Assembly: GCA_046154695.1 (NCBI GenBank)
Contig: JBJXFI010000344.1
Span: 1 to 36,061, forward strand
DNA: 36,061 nt
Reading direction: 5' to 3'
From: DALYLB01 sp046154695
GTDB lineage: Bacteria > Acidobacteriota > Blastocatellia > RBC074
Shown here: positions 9,478 through 18,667 of the stretch, one piece after another
Layout: each line of letters opens with the position of its first letter
Numbering within the stretch: position 1 is the stretch's first letter
The notes under the pieces: generated by a model
Told to the model about the DNA's origin: nothing
The model's input: only the letters and a program-made list of their open reading frames with translations
Database searches by the model: none
Program-made: the position numbers and the translations under genes

Positions 9478-10625
9478 TACTGAAACAAAAGCTCCAATTG
9501 ATGGGCTGATTTCGGCGCCGATCGAGGAAGGATCACATCCGCCATCGTTAAGCCGGCATTCAATTGCGCCATGATTTCCTGATCTTCCGACGGAGGCTTG
9601 AGCAGTGTGCCATCCGGACTCGGGGCCAGTCGCAAGACTTCATCGGCGGAGATGCTCTCGTCCGAGAGCATCTCTTCGGAATGGGTGCTAATGAAATACT
9701 GTCGCTTCGATTTTCGCTGCCGATTGATGCGTTCGATCAGGCTGGGCAATCTGCGGACGACTTCAGAGTGTAGAGACAATTCCGGTTCTTCCATCAGCAG
9801 GGGGCCTTCCCCTTCAAAAAGGGACCAAAAGAGGCCAAACAACCGCAGGGTTCCGTCGGAAAATTGGGCTTCGTTCTGTTTTCCGGCTTTCGGTCGCCAA
9901 TGTTCGAACAGACCAACCAGGTGGGGCGTGCCGAAGTGATCGCGCGTCACCTTTAATTCTTTCAACTGCGGGACGACGACTTTGAGCGCCGCGAGGATTT
10001 TGTTCAGTCTCGAATTACGAGTTTTCTGCTGGGTGTTCTCGACCCGTTGCAGGAAGTCCCGGCCAAAAGGGTCATTCTCGATCTGGCCGGGAGAGAATCC
10101 CTGGGGATCGCGAATTACCTGCGGGAGCAAGTGCTGATAGCTGATGCTCTGAAAAAAGGTAACAATCGTTCGAAAGTCCCGATTGGCTCGGGTTTGTTCG
10201 AGCGCGGTTTGTGTGAGTCGCAACTCGTCTTTTCGATCATCCTCGTCCGGGCGATCCAACAGGACCCGGCCATTTTTCTCGACTCGCTCTTCCTTGATCA
10301 GGGGGATCCGCTGTTTATCCTGATTGAATCGCAAAAGGTAGAGCCATTCATTTCCGTCGTTGTCCGTCATGACGACTTCGATCAGGACATCGGGATTTTG
10401 TCTTGCCGCGAGGCAGCGAATTGCAGACACCCCGTTTCGGGATTCCACGGCCTGTTGCAATCCGCCGCCTTTCGAGAGGCTCAAGTCGCGCAAAAAACGA
10501 AAGAGATCGAGGAAATTCGATTTTCCGGAGGCGTTTGGGCCGACGAGAAAGAGCCTGCGGCTTAATTTGACGTCGCCTGATTTAAAATTCTTCCAGTTCT
10601 CGATTTTTGCGCGTTGAAAATGCAT
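9477..10625 (-). CDS. AAA ATPase (AAA_15/AAA_21, OLD/AriA-like), sensor half of a putative defence pair
   Basis: A 382-residue SMC-like ATPase without a long coiled coil. Walker A is GPNASGKSN at 29-37, a signature-like stretch is AQFSDGTLRLFGL, Walker B is GPLLMEEPELSLH, and the H-loop region is YFISTHSEEMLSD. This is the ATPase layout of OLD nucleases, PARIS AriA and AbiLi; here the TOPRIM half is a separate downstream gene that starts inside this gene's stop codon. The ATG lies only 7 nt after the stop of the Zn dehydrogenase gene, so the cassette rides on the sugar operon's transcript. Base composition is lower in GC than the flanks. An alternative reading is a non-defence ATP-binding protein with DUF4276 of unknown role. 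Confidence 0.88.
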   Translation of the reverse strand: MHFQRAKIENWKNFKSGDVKLSRRLFLVGPNASGKSNFLDLFRFLRDLSLSKGGGLQQAVESRNGVSAIRCLAARQNPDVLIEVVMTDNDGNEWLYLLRFNQDKQRIPLIKEERVEKNGRVLLDRPDEDDRKDELRLTQTALEQTRANRDFRTIVTFFQSISYQHLLPQVIRDPQGFSPGQIENDPFGRDFLQRVENTQQKTRNSRLNKILAALKVVVPQLKELKVTRDHFGTPHLVGLFEHWRPKAGKQNEAQFSDGTLRLFGLFWSLFEGEGPLLMEEPELSLHSEVVRRLPSLIERINRQRKSKRQYFISTHSEEMLSDESISADEVLRLAPSPDGTLLKPPSEDQEIMAQLNAGLTMADVILPRSAPKSAHQLELLFQ

Positions 10626-10632
10626 CTCGATG

Positions 10633-11678
<1,046 letters not shown>

Positions 11679-11682
<4 letters not shown>

Positions 11683-12359
11683 TGTCTGATCCTCCTTACG
11701 ATTTCAGTCAGGATTCCCTTCAGGTCGCCCCCTGCCGCGCTGAAGGAATGGGCGTCGATCGCCAGCGGGGCGCCGATCACCACGAGCGGGGCGCCGTGCT
11801 TCGGCATCGAGATGGCCTCTTCGATCGAGAGGCCGCCCACGGCCTGCACCGGAACGCTCACGGCGTCGACCACGGCCTTCAGGTCGTCGAGCGGGCTCAG
11901 ACGCCTGCCCGTGTCCGCGAAGATGCCGTTGCGCTCATCGAATCCCGTGTGGTGAACGATGTAATCGCAGCCGAGATCCTCCATCCATTTCGACGCGGCG
12001 GCCTTGTCCTCGCAGACCATGTTGTCGCCCATGACCTTTGCGCCGAAGTCGCGGCCCGCCTTGACGACGCATTTGATCGTCTCGGCGTGGGCGCGCGCCA
12101 TCACGACGACATGCGTCGCGCCGGCCCTGGCCATCATCTCGGCTTCCAGATAGCCGCCGTCCATGGTCTTCAGATCGGCAATGATCGGATGATCGGGAAA
12201 TTCGGCGCGCAGGGCCCGCACCCCGTGCAGGCCCTCGGCCAGAATCAGCGGCGTGCCCGCCTCCAGCCAGTCCACGCCCGCCTCGACGGCGATGCGCGCG
12301 GTCTCGATTGCCTCCCGGATATCCGTCAGGTCGAGCGAGATTTGAACAATTGGTTGCAT
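11679..12359 (-). CDS. OMP-decarboxylase superfamily protein (3-hexulose-6-phosphate synthase / 3-keto-L-gulonate-6-P decarboxylase-like)
   Basis: A 226-residue (beta/alpha)8 barrel. The superfamily catalytic motif D-x-K-x-x-D is present as ADLKTMDGG (D62, K64, D67), followed by HHTGFDERN and the C-terminal phosphate-binding VQAVGGLS and VVIGAPLA. Hexulose-6-phosphate synthases and keto-gulonate-6-phosphate decarboxylases share this fold and motif; sequence alone does not separate them. The start ATG 12359 is set by similarity of MQPIVQISLDL to family N-termini; the frame upstream is open but not protein-like, and AGGAGAG lies about 15 nt away. It is the first gene of the leftward sugar operon and overlaps the dehydrogenase by 4 nt. 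Confidence 0.88.
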
Positions 12360-12409
12360 AAGCTGTGTCGATTCTCTCCTTGACGCGATCGCGTGATTTT
12401 GCGGCTTCT

Positions 12410-13153
12410 CTATTTCAACGCCCGGATTTTGATATTTCGATAACAGACGCTGTCGCCGTGATCCTGCAGCAGGATGTGTCCCCGGGCCGTCTCGCCGAAT
12501 CCTTTGGTCGTCTTGAATTTGCTGGCGGCGATATGGGCCTTCAGCGCGTCGCTGCCGCGCTCGAATTCGACGACCTTGACGCCGTTCAGCCAATGCTCGA
12601 TGTGGTTGCCATGGACGAGAATCCGCGTCTGATTGAACTCTCCGACCGGCATGACCTTCTTGTCCTTTCTCGCGGCGATCAGGTCATAGAGCGATCCCAC
12701 CGTCCGATTGCCCGCGATGCCCATCTTGGCGTCGGGGTGATTCTCGTCGTCGAGCACCTGATATTCGAAACTGACGCCCGACTTGCCGGTCGGCGGCAGC
12801 GATTCAGAGACCAGATACTTGATCCCGCTGTTTCCGCCCTTCGACAGCTTCCATTCGATCGCGAACTCGAAATTGTCGAACTGATCGGCGGTGATCATGT
12901 CGCCCCCGGCCTGCCCCAGTTCGCCCTGGGCCTGGGTCTTCTTGATGCACCCGTCCTCGACGATCCAGCCGCCGGGCACCTTTTCGTTGTGGAACCCCCG
13001 CCAGCCGTTCAAAGAGGCGCCGTCGAAGAGAAGGCGCCAGCCCGCCGCTTTCTCGGCCTTGGTCAATTGATTGCTGCCTGCTTTATCCTGCGCGATGAGC
13101 GCGGCGGCGCACACGACTGCGAGGGACATCGACAGAAGGATTTTCGTTCGCAT
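12410..13153 (-). CDS. Secreted DUF1080 protein (3-keto-disaccharide hydrolase-like)
   Basis: A 247-residue protein with an N-terminal signal peptide (MRTKILLSMSLAVVCAAALIAQ) and a single DUF1080 concanavalin-like domain. Family marks include WRLLFDGASLNGWRG, WIVEDGCIKK, FEFAIEWKLS, GNSGIKYLV, FEYQVLDDENHPDAK and HWLNGVKVVEFE. Some DUF1080 proteins hydrolyse 3-keto-glycosides produced by oxidoreductases of the Gfo/Idh/MocA type; the substrate here is unknown. ATG 13153 is chosen because AGGAGA sits at 13161-13166, 7 nt upstream, and because it begins the signal peptide. It is separated by 50 nt from the decarboxylase-like gene downstream. Confidence 0.93.
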   Translation of the reverse strand: MRTKILLSMSLAVVCAAALIAQDKAGSNQLTKAEKAAGWRLLFDGASLNGWRGFHNEKVPGGWIVEDGCIKKTQAQGELGQAGGDMITADQFDNFEFAIEWKLSKGGNSGIKYLVSESLPPTGKSGVSFEYQVLDDENHPDAKMGIAGNRTVGSLYDLIAARKDKKVMPVGEFNQTRILVHGNHIEHWLNGVKVVEFERGSDALKAHIAASKFKTTKGFGETARGHILLQDHGDSVCYRNIKIRALK

Positions 13154-13160
13154 CTTTATT

Positions 13161-13166
13161 TCTCCT
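13161..13166 (-). promoter_or_regulatory. Ribosome binding site that fixes the DUF1080 start
   Basis: On the minus strand the sequence is AGGAGA followed by a 7-nt spacer and ATG at 13153. It supports the internal start over the longer open frame that begins at 13216. Confidence 0.75.
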
Positions 13167-13279
13167 CGAAGTTGGGAATTATGGGAGCAACGAACCCGGC
13201 GTCGCCCGTTCTTCATTATTACGGCCGGCGAGCCGATTCGTTACAGGATTCTTTGGTGAAGCGGATGGCGGAGAGTAGT

Positions 13280-13318
13280 GGGAAACCGCGCGGAACGCAA
13301 CCTTTCCCGCGCGTTCCG
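13280..13318 (+). promoter_or_regulatory. Interleaved inverted repeats (pseudoknot or alternative hairpins) in a 5' leader
   Basis: Two complementary pairs interlock: GGGAAA (13280-13285) with TTTCCC (13303-13308), and CGGAACGC (13291-13298) with GCGTTCCG (13311-13318). The order A-B-A'-B' is the topology of an H-type pseudoknot, or of two mutually exclusive hairpins. It lies in the divergent intergenic region about 85 nt before the start of the secreted protein at 13403. Function is not shown. Confidence 0.35.
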
Positions 13319-13387
13319 ATGGCTGGCAATTCGCCCTCCGATGTCCGACAATCGACCGGCGGCGGCGTTTTTCGTTTCATTCGTTCG

Positions 13388-13394
13388 AGAGGAA
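13388..13394 (+). promoter_or_regulatory. Ribosome binding site that fixes the start at 13403
   Basis: AGAGGAA is followed by an 8-nt spacer and ATG at 13403, which opens a signal peptide. The frame is open for a further 1 kb upstream, but that part overlaps the DUF1080 gene in antisense and is not coding. Confidence 0.75.
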
Positions 13395-13402
13395 ATCGAT
13401 TC

Positions 13403-14467
<1,065 letters not shown>

Positions 14468-14483
14468 GCTGTCGATTTCACGC

Positions 14484-14533
14484 GAAGACGCGAACAGGAA
14501 TGAGTCCGAGTCTCCCTTCCTGTTCGCGTCTTC
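14484..14533. terminator. Perfect 17-bp hairpin between convergent genes
   Basis: The arm at 14484-14500 (GAAGACGCGAACAGGAA) is exactly complementary to 14517-14533, with a 16-nt loop. It lies between the stop codons of the convergent genes ending at 14467 and 14569 and could stop transcription from both sides. There is no U-tract, so a canonical intrinsic terminator is not assured. Confidence 0.6.
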
Positions 14534-14568
14534 CTGTCTTCGCGGGCGCCATCTGCTTCTTCGTTCCC

Positions 14569-16038
14569 TCAATATTTGTTTCCGAGCAGCAGGGTCAGCA
14601 GATTGTTGATGATTGTGGGATTGATGGGCAGATCGCCGTGATCCTCGCAGCCGAACATGACGTGATCGAGGGCCTGTTTCATCGCGGGAATGGGCTCTTT
14701 GTCCGAGAGGGTCAGGCCGAACAGGCTCTGTCGGGTGACCCGGCCGTCGCCGGGCAGGAAGATCAGGTCATAGGCGCGGCGTCGCAACCCGCGGGGGATG
14801 TTTCCGGGATAGAAGAGCGTCCGCGGAGCGGTTGTTCCCCCGAGGATCAGCCCGCCGGCCAGCGTTGGATTGCAGTCGCCGCCGAAAATATGCAGGCGCA
14901 GATTCCCGGGCGCCGCCCCCGGCGCATCGAGCGCCCGGTGGAACGCGGCGGCCCGCGAAAGCGCCGCGCGCAGATATCGCTCCCGATTTTGCGCTCGTTG
15001 TTCGAATTCCGCCGCCCCCTTCGCCGGGCCGAGCCTGTGGGTCAGCGATCTCCTTTCGGACGCAAGGAAGGCCGTGTCATAGGCCGCCGTCCAGCCGTTT
15101 TTTTTCCATGTTCCGGCGTCGAAGAGATCGATCGAAATGGGGGCGAGGTCCGCGTCGTAAAATCTCGCGGCGTGATTCCGGGGCAGCAGTTGATAGACCG
15201 ACGGCGCCGAAAAGATCATCCCCCGATCGAGTGCGCGAAACAGCCGCAAACGGGGCTTGTTGGCTTCCGTCACGGAATAGCCGCGCAGCAGCGAGCGAAG
15301 GGCGTCCATCGACCCCGCATTCGGCGTCCCGAACATCACCAGCCGGTGAATATGCCGCGCGCCGCACCAGTCGGGGCGAGGCTCCGCGCCCTCCGCCGCA
15401 TCCCGCTCCCCGTACATCGCGAAATATCGGGCCACCAGGCCGCCCATCGAGTGCGCGATGATATCGAAGCGCAGATCCGGGCGATTCAACCGCTCCTTGA
15501 TCCGGGTGATCTTCTCCCCGAGCCGTTTGGCGGACTCGACGTTGTCTCTGCGCCAGTCATAGGCGAAGAGATAGAATGTGTCGTGATCTCCGCCGGGGGC
15601 GGGCGCGTCGATGTCGCCGCGCCGGTACCCGCCGTATTTTTCGAGCGACTCCAGCAGGTCGCCGTATACGCCCACCTCGGGCAGGATCCGGATCAACTGG
15701 GTCGATTCGATGATCCGCGACGCGACCACCTCGTCGCGATTCTCCGGGAATTTCAGCGATGTGATCGGCAGTTCGAGCGCCGCCGGATTTTTCGGGAACA
15801 GCTCCGGCCAGAGGCGCTGGCCGCTCTGTTGATCGACGAGCTCCGACCCGAGGATGCCGGGAATGAAGATGATCGGTGGTTTGCCGGTCCGCCGCGCGGT
15901 CTGTTCGGCGGGAAAGATCCTGGGGAGATTCGGCCTTCGGTTTCCACTCCCGCAGCCGGCCGCCGCAAGCAGAAACGCCAGGAGCGCAATCGAGATGACG
16001 CTCCACCTGGTTCCCGCCGGTTTGGAAGGTCTCTTCAT
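14569..16038 (-). CDS. LCAT/PGAP1-like alpha/beta-hydrolase lipoprotein
   Basis: A 489-residue alpha/beta hydrolase of the lecithin:cholesterol acyltransferase-like family. A lipoprotein signal ends with the lipobox AAGC (C29). The oxyanion region is FIPGILGSELV at about 58-68. The nucleophile elbow is AHSMGG with S197. A likely catalytic Asp is in LPGDGRVTR and His in CEDHGDLP near the end. The DWRRD motif at 161-165 is typical of this family. The reaction would be ester hydrolysis or acyl transfer on lipids at the cell envelope; no substrate can be named. The gene stands alone between the hairpin at 14484-14533 and the first large repeat. Confidence 0.9.
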   Translation of the reverse strand: MKRPSKPAGTRWSVISIALLAFLLAAAGCGSGNRRPNLPRIFPAEQTARRTGKPPIIFIPGILGSELVDQQSGQRLWPELFPKNPAALELPITSLKFPENRDEVVASRIIESTQLIRILPEVGVYGDLLESLEKYGGYRRGDIDAPAPGGDHDTFYLFAYDWRRDNVESAKRLGEKITRIKERLNRPDLRFDIIAHSMGGLVARYFAMYGERDAAEGAEPRPDWCGARHIHRLVMFGTPNAGSMDALRSLLRGYSVTEANKPRLRLFRALDRGMIFSAPSVYQLLPRNHAARFYDADLAPISIDLFDAGTWKKNGWTAAYDTAFLASERRSLTHRLGPAKGAAEFEQRAQNRERYLRAALSRAAAFHRALDAPGAAPGNLRLHIFGGDCNPTLAGGLILGGTTAPRTLFYPGNIPRGLRRRAYDLIFLPGDGRVTRQSLFGLTLSDKEPIPAMKQALDHVMFGCEDHGDLPINPTIINNLLTLLLGNKY

Positions 16039-16111
16039 CGCTTTTCCTCAGGCATCGTTTGGAGTTCCGCGTTTACGCGGGCAATTTCGATATTCGCGTT
16101 TGAAAAAGACT

Positions 16112-16417
16112 GCCTGAAGGCCAATGGCATTAAGTTTAGAGTTTTTTTTGAAATTCGATCTTTGCAGCCTGCGAAGCAGGCGACAGCATATAGCCTGGGG
16201 CGTAAGCCCCAGGACCGCATCGAAAACGCTCGCAAGCCCGTGAAATGGGCGGCAGAGCGTCCGCTGTCGCCCGTTTCACGGGCTTGAAAACCGTTTTTGC
16301 CGGCCCTGGGGCTACGGCTTCGCCTTCACCCCAGGCTATATGCTGCCACCCGCTTCGCGGGTTGAGGCAAAAGAACTTCAATACACCCTCTAAACTTAAT
16401 GCCATTGGCCTTCAGGC
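16112..16417. repeat. Large palindromic intergenic repeat, copy 1
   Basis: The 448-nt gap between the lipase-like gene and the enolase-family gene is mostly this element. Its outer arms 16112-16141 and 16388-16417 are a perfect 30-bp inverted repeat. The inside holds further hairpins: CCTGCGAAGCAGG; CCTGGGGCGTAAGCCCCAGG; and a long stem pairing CAAGCCCGTGAAATGGGCG with CGCCCGTTTCACGGGCTTG. The whole transcript could fold into one structured arm. A diverged copy in the opposite orientation is at 23230-23483. Short open frames inside (for example one giving NPRSGWQHIAWGEGEA) are by-products of the repeat; similar phrases are common spurious proteins in Acidobacteriota and Planctomycetota annotations, as far as I recall. 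Confidence 0.9.
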
Positions 16418-16433
16418 GGATGCATTATCCATA

Positions 16434-16459
16434 CGCGGACCGCCGGAAGGCGGAACTCC
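16434..16459. repeat. Short REP-like hairpin before the enolase-family gene
   Basis: The hairpin core CCGCCGGAAGGCGG occupies 16440-16453 (5-bp stem, GGAA loop), and outer CGGA/TCCG blocks extend it. The unit GACCGCCGGAAGGCGGAACTC resembles a short extragenic repeat often seen in GC-rich environmental genomes. It lies 28 nt before the start codon at 16487, so it is within the leader of that gene. Confidence 0.5.
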
Positions 16460-16486
16460 GAACCATCTTCCGGGAATAAGAACCTT

Positions 16487-17590
16487 ATGAAAATCACCCG
16501 CATCAGCGCGTATCAGGTGGATCTTCCCCTGCATGAAGGCAGCTACAAGTGGTCCGGCGGAAAGTCGGTCGGCGTGTTCGACAGCACGGTTGTGTCGGTG
16601 GAGACGGACGCCGGCATCACGGGATGGGGCGAGGTCTGCCCGCTCGGGCCGGCCTATCTGGCGGCCTATGCGAGCGGCGTGCGCGCCGGGCTGGCCGAAC
16701 TCGCGCCGCAACTGATCGGCGAATGCCCGCTCGAACTCGCGCGGCTCAATCGCCGGATGGAGGCCGTGATGAAGGGGCATCCGTATGTGAAATCCGCCGT
16801 CGATATGGCATGCTGGGATATTCTCGGCAAGGCGTCGGGGCAGCCCGTATGCGTGCTGCTCGGCGGGCGGTATGGAGAGGACTTCGTTCTGTATCGCGCG
16901 ATCTCGCAGCAATCGCCCGCGGAGATGGCGAGGAATGTCGCGGGGTATCGCGAGGAAGGGTATCGCCGGTTTCAGCTCAAGGTCGGCGGCGATCCCGATG
17001 TGGACATTGAGCGCATTCGCGCCGTCCGCGCCGTGCTGCGGCCGGGAGACCGGCTCGTGGCGGATGCGAACACCGGTTGGACGCAGCACGAGGCGATGCG
17101 CGTCGTCCGGGGCGTCCGGGATGTCGATGTCTATATCGAGCAGCCCTGCCTGAGTTACGAGGAGTGCCTCGCCGTGCGCCGCAACACCGATCATCCGTTC
17201 GTGCTGGATGAGGTCGTGGACAGCATCGACATGCTCGTCCGCGGCAAGGCCGATCTGGCCATGGACGTGGTCAACATCAAGATCAGCAAGTTCGGCGGAC
17301 TGACCCGGGCGGCGCAGGCCCGCGATCTGTGCGTCTCGCTCGGCATCGGAATGACGCTCGAAGACAGCTGGGGCGGCGACATCGTGACGGCCGCCATCGC
17401 GCACCTCGCCCACAGCACGCCGCCGGAGTTCCTGTTCACGAGCACCGATTTCAACAGCTATGTCACGAAGAGCATCGCCGACGGCGCGCCGCGGCGCATG
17501 AACGGCCGGATGGCGGCATCCATCGCGCCGGGCCTCGGCATCGAGCCCCGGATGGAGGTTCTCGGCGAGCCCGTGCTCGTCGCGGCCTGA
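16487..17590 (+). CDS. Enolase-superfamily dehydratase/racemase, cis-3-hydroxy-L-proline dehydratase-like
   Basis: A 367-residue member of the mandelate racemase/muconate-lactonizing group. It has a capping domain with YKWSGGKSV and FDSTVV, then a barrel with K165 in FQLKVGG, Mg ligands D193 (VADANTGW), E218 (YIEQPC) and D241 (VLDEVVD), and K265 in NIKISKFGG; EDSWGGDIV follows. Two facing lysines and the N-terminal phrase KSVGVFDSTVV recall cis-3-hydroxy-L-proline dehydratase, but proline-betaine epimerases and other racemases are close relatives. It is 7 nt upstream of the rRNA methyltransferase frame, with no other hydroxyproline gene nearby. Confidence 0.9.
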   Translation: MKITRISAYQVDLPLHEGSYKWSGGKSVGVFDSTVVSVETDAGITGWGEVCPLGPAYLAAYASGVRAGLAELAPQLIGECPLELARLNRRMEAVMKGHPYVKSAVDMACWDILGKASGQPVCVLLGGRYGEDFVLYRAISQQSPAEMARNVAGYREEGYRRFQLKVGGDPDVDIERIRAVRAVLRPGDRLVADANTGWTQHEAMRVVRGVRDVDVYIEQPCLSYEECLAVRRNTDHPFVLDEVVDSIDMLVRGKADLAMDVVNIKISKFGGLTRAAQARDLCVSLGIGMTLEDSWGGDIVTAAIAHLAHSTPPEFLFTSTDFNSYVTKSIADGAPRRMNGRMAASIAPGLGIEPRMEVLGEPVLVAA

Positions 17591-17597
17591 AAGCCCA

Positions 17598-18641
17598 ATG
17601 GCATTGAGCCGGGAGGAAGGGGTGACGGAAGTGGAGATCTCCAAAGAGGATTTGCTCGCCCGCGCGCTTGAGGCACGCGCGGCGTTGTTCGAAGACCGCC
17701 GGGAGGCGGCCTTCCGCCTTTTCAATGGTTTTACGGAGGGCTGGCCGGAAATAGCCGTCGACCTCTATGGCCGGACGCTGGTGCTGCACGATTACGCCGA
17801 GACGCCGGCCGAGAGCGGGCAGGTCGTGGAGATCGCGCGGCGGTTCTATCTGGAGCGATTGCCCTGGATCAGCGCAATTCTGGTGAAGTCGCGGCATGCG
17901 CAGTCGGCCAAAGCCCGCAACGGCATCTGGCTCACCGAGGGGGCGCCCGACCGCAAGGTCCGCGAACATGGCGTCTGGTATGCTCTCGATTTGCAGGCGA
18001 ATCGCGATGCCGGCCTTTTTCTCGACACGCGGAGCCTGCGCGCCTGGGAGCTGCGCAATCTGCAGGGGCAGCGCGTGCTCAATACCTTTGCCTACACCGG
18101 CAGTCTGGGCGTGGCGGCCCAGGCGGGCGGCGCCGCGCGCGTCGTTCACCTCGACCTCAAACGCCCTCTCCTGAACGTGGCGAAAACCTCTTACACGCTC
18201 AACGGGTTTCCGATTCATAAATCCGATTTTCTGGCCGGCGATTTCTGGTCCCTGGTCAGCCGCATGATCCACGCCCGCGAGCAGTTCGATTGCGTCCTGC
18301 TCGATCCGCCGTTTTTCGCCGCAACAGCCAGGGGGGTCGTGGACGCGGAGAAGAATTATGCCCGGCTGATCAACAAGGTGCGCCCGCTGGTCGCCGACGG
18401 CGGCCGGCTGGTCGCCGTCAATAACGGGCTCTTCGTCAGCGGCGCGGAATACCACGCGATGCTCGAATCGCTATGCGCGGACGGCTATCTGCAAATCGAG
18501 GAGCTGATCCCCGTGGCGGAGGATTTCACCGGATATGAGACGACCCGCGCCGGCGCGCCGGTGACCGATCCCGCGCCGTTCAATCACTCCACGAAGATCG
18601 CGGTGCTCCGCGTCCGCCGCAAAGATGCAATCACCGGCTGA
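17598..18641 (+). CDS. Class I SAM-dependent rRNA methyltransferase (RlmI/RlmK-like, no visible PUA domain)
   Basis: From ATG 17598 the frame gives 347 residues. A short N-terminal domain (FRLFNGFTEGWPEIAVDLYG) precedes a Rossmann methyltransferase core. Motif I is LNTFAYTGSLGVAA, an acidic motif II follows (VVHLDLKRP), and motif IV is VLLDPPFF, the signature of RNA m5C/N6 methyltransferases of the RlmI/RlmL family. The family modifies 23S rRNA; the position cannot be told here. The true start is probably GTG 17631 or 17622, because a strong Shine-Dalgarno lies at 17611-17620. The ATG 17598 sits in CCAATGGCATT, an 11-mer shared with the arms of the palindromic repeat. The gene ends 26 nt before the convergent DUF1501 gene. 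Confidence 0.88.
   Translation: MALSREEGVTEVEISKEDLLARALEARAALFEDRREAAFRLFNGFTEGWPEIAVDLYGRTLVLHDYAETPAESGQVVEIARRFYLERLPWISAILVKSRHAQSAKARNGIWLTEGAPDRKVREHGVWYALDLQANRDAGLFLDTRSLRAWELRNLQGQRVLNTFAYTGSLGVAAQAGGAARVVHLDLKRPLLNVAKTSYTLNGFPIHKSDFLAGDFWSLVSRMIHAREQFDCVLLDPPFFAATARGVVDAEKNYARLINKVRPLVADGGRLVAVNNGLFVSGAEYHAMLESLCADGYLQIEELIPVAEDFTGYETTRAGAPVTDPAPFNHSTKIAVLRVRRKDAITG
17611..17620 (+). promoter_or_regulatory. Strong ribosome binding site inside the annotated methyltransferase frame
   Basis: GGGAGGAAGG lies downstream of ATG 17598 and just ahead of in-frame GTG codons at 17622 and 17631. It suggests that translation starts at GTG 17631 (about 10 nt spacing) or 17622 rather than at ATG 17598. 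Confidence 0.6.
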
Positions 18642-18667
18642 GAAATGGACGGGAGACCGGCCCCGCG

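Noticed and set aside
12365..13402. N-terminal extension of the secreted protein's open frame
   Set aside because: It is antisense to the DUF1080 gene, and ATG 13403 has a good ribosome binding site and begins a signal peptide.
16136..16405. Small open frames inside the palindromic repeats (also 23240-23494)
   Set aside because: The frames arise from the repeat's palindromic structure and occur in both copies; no ribosome binding site or protein-like conservation beyond the repeat.
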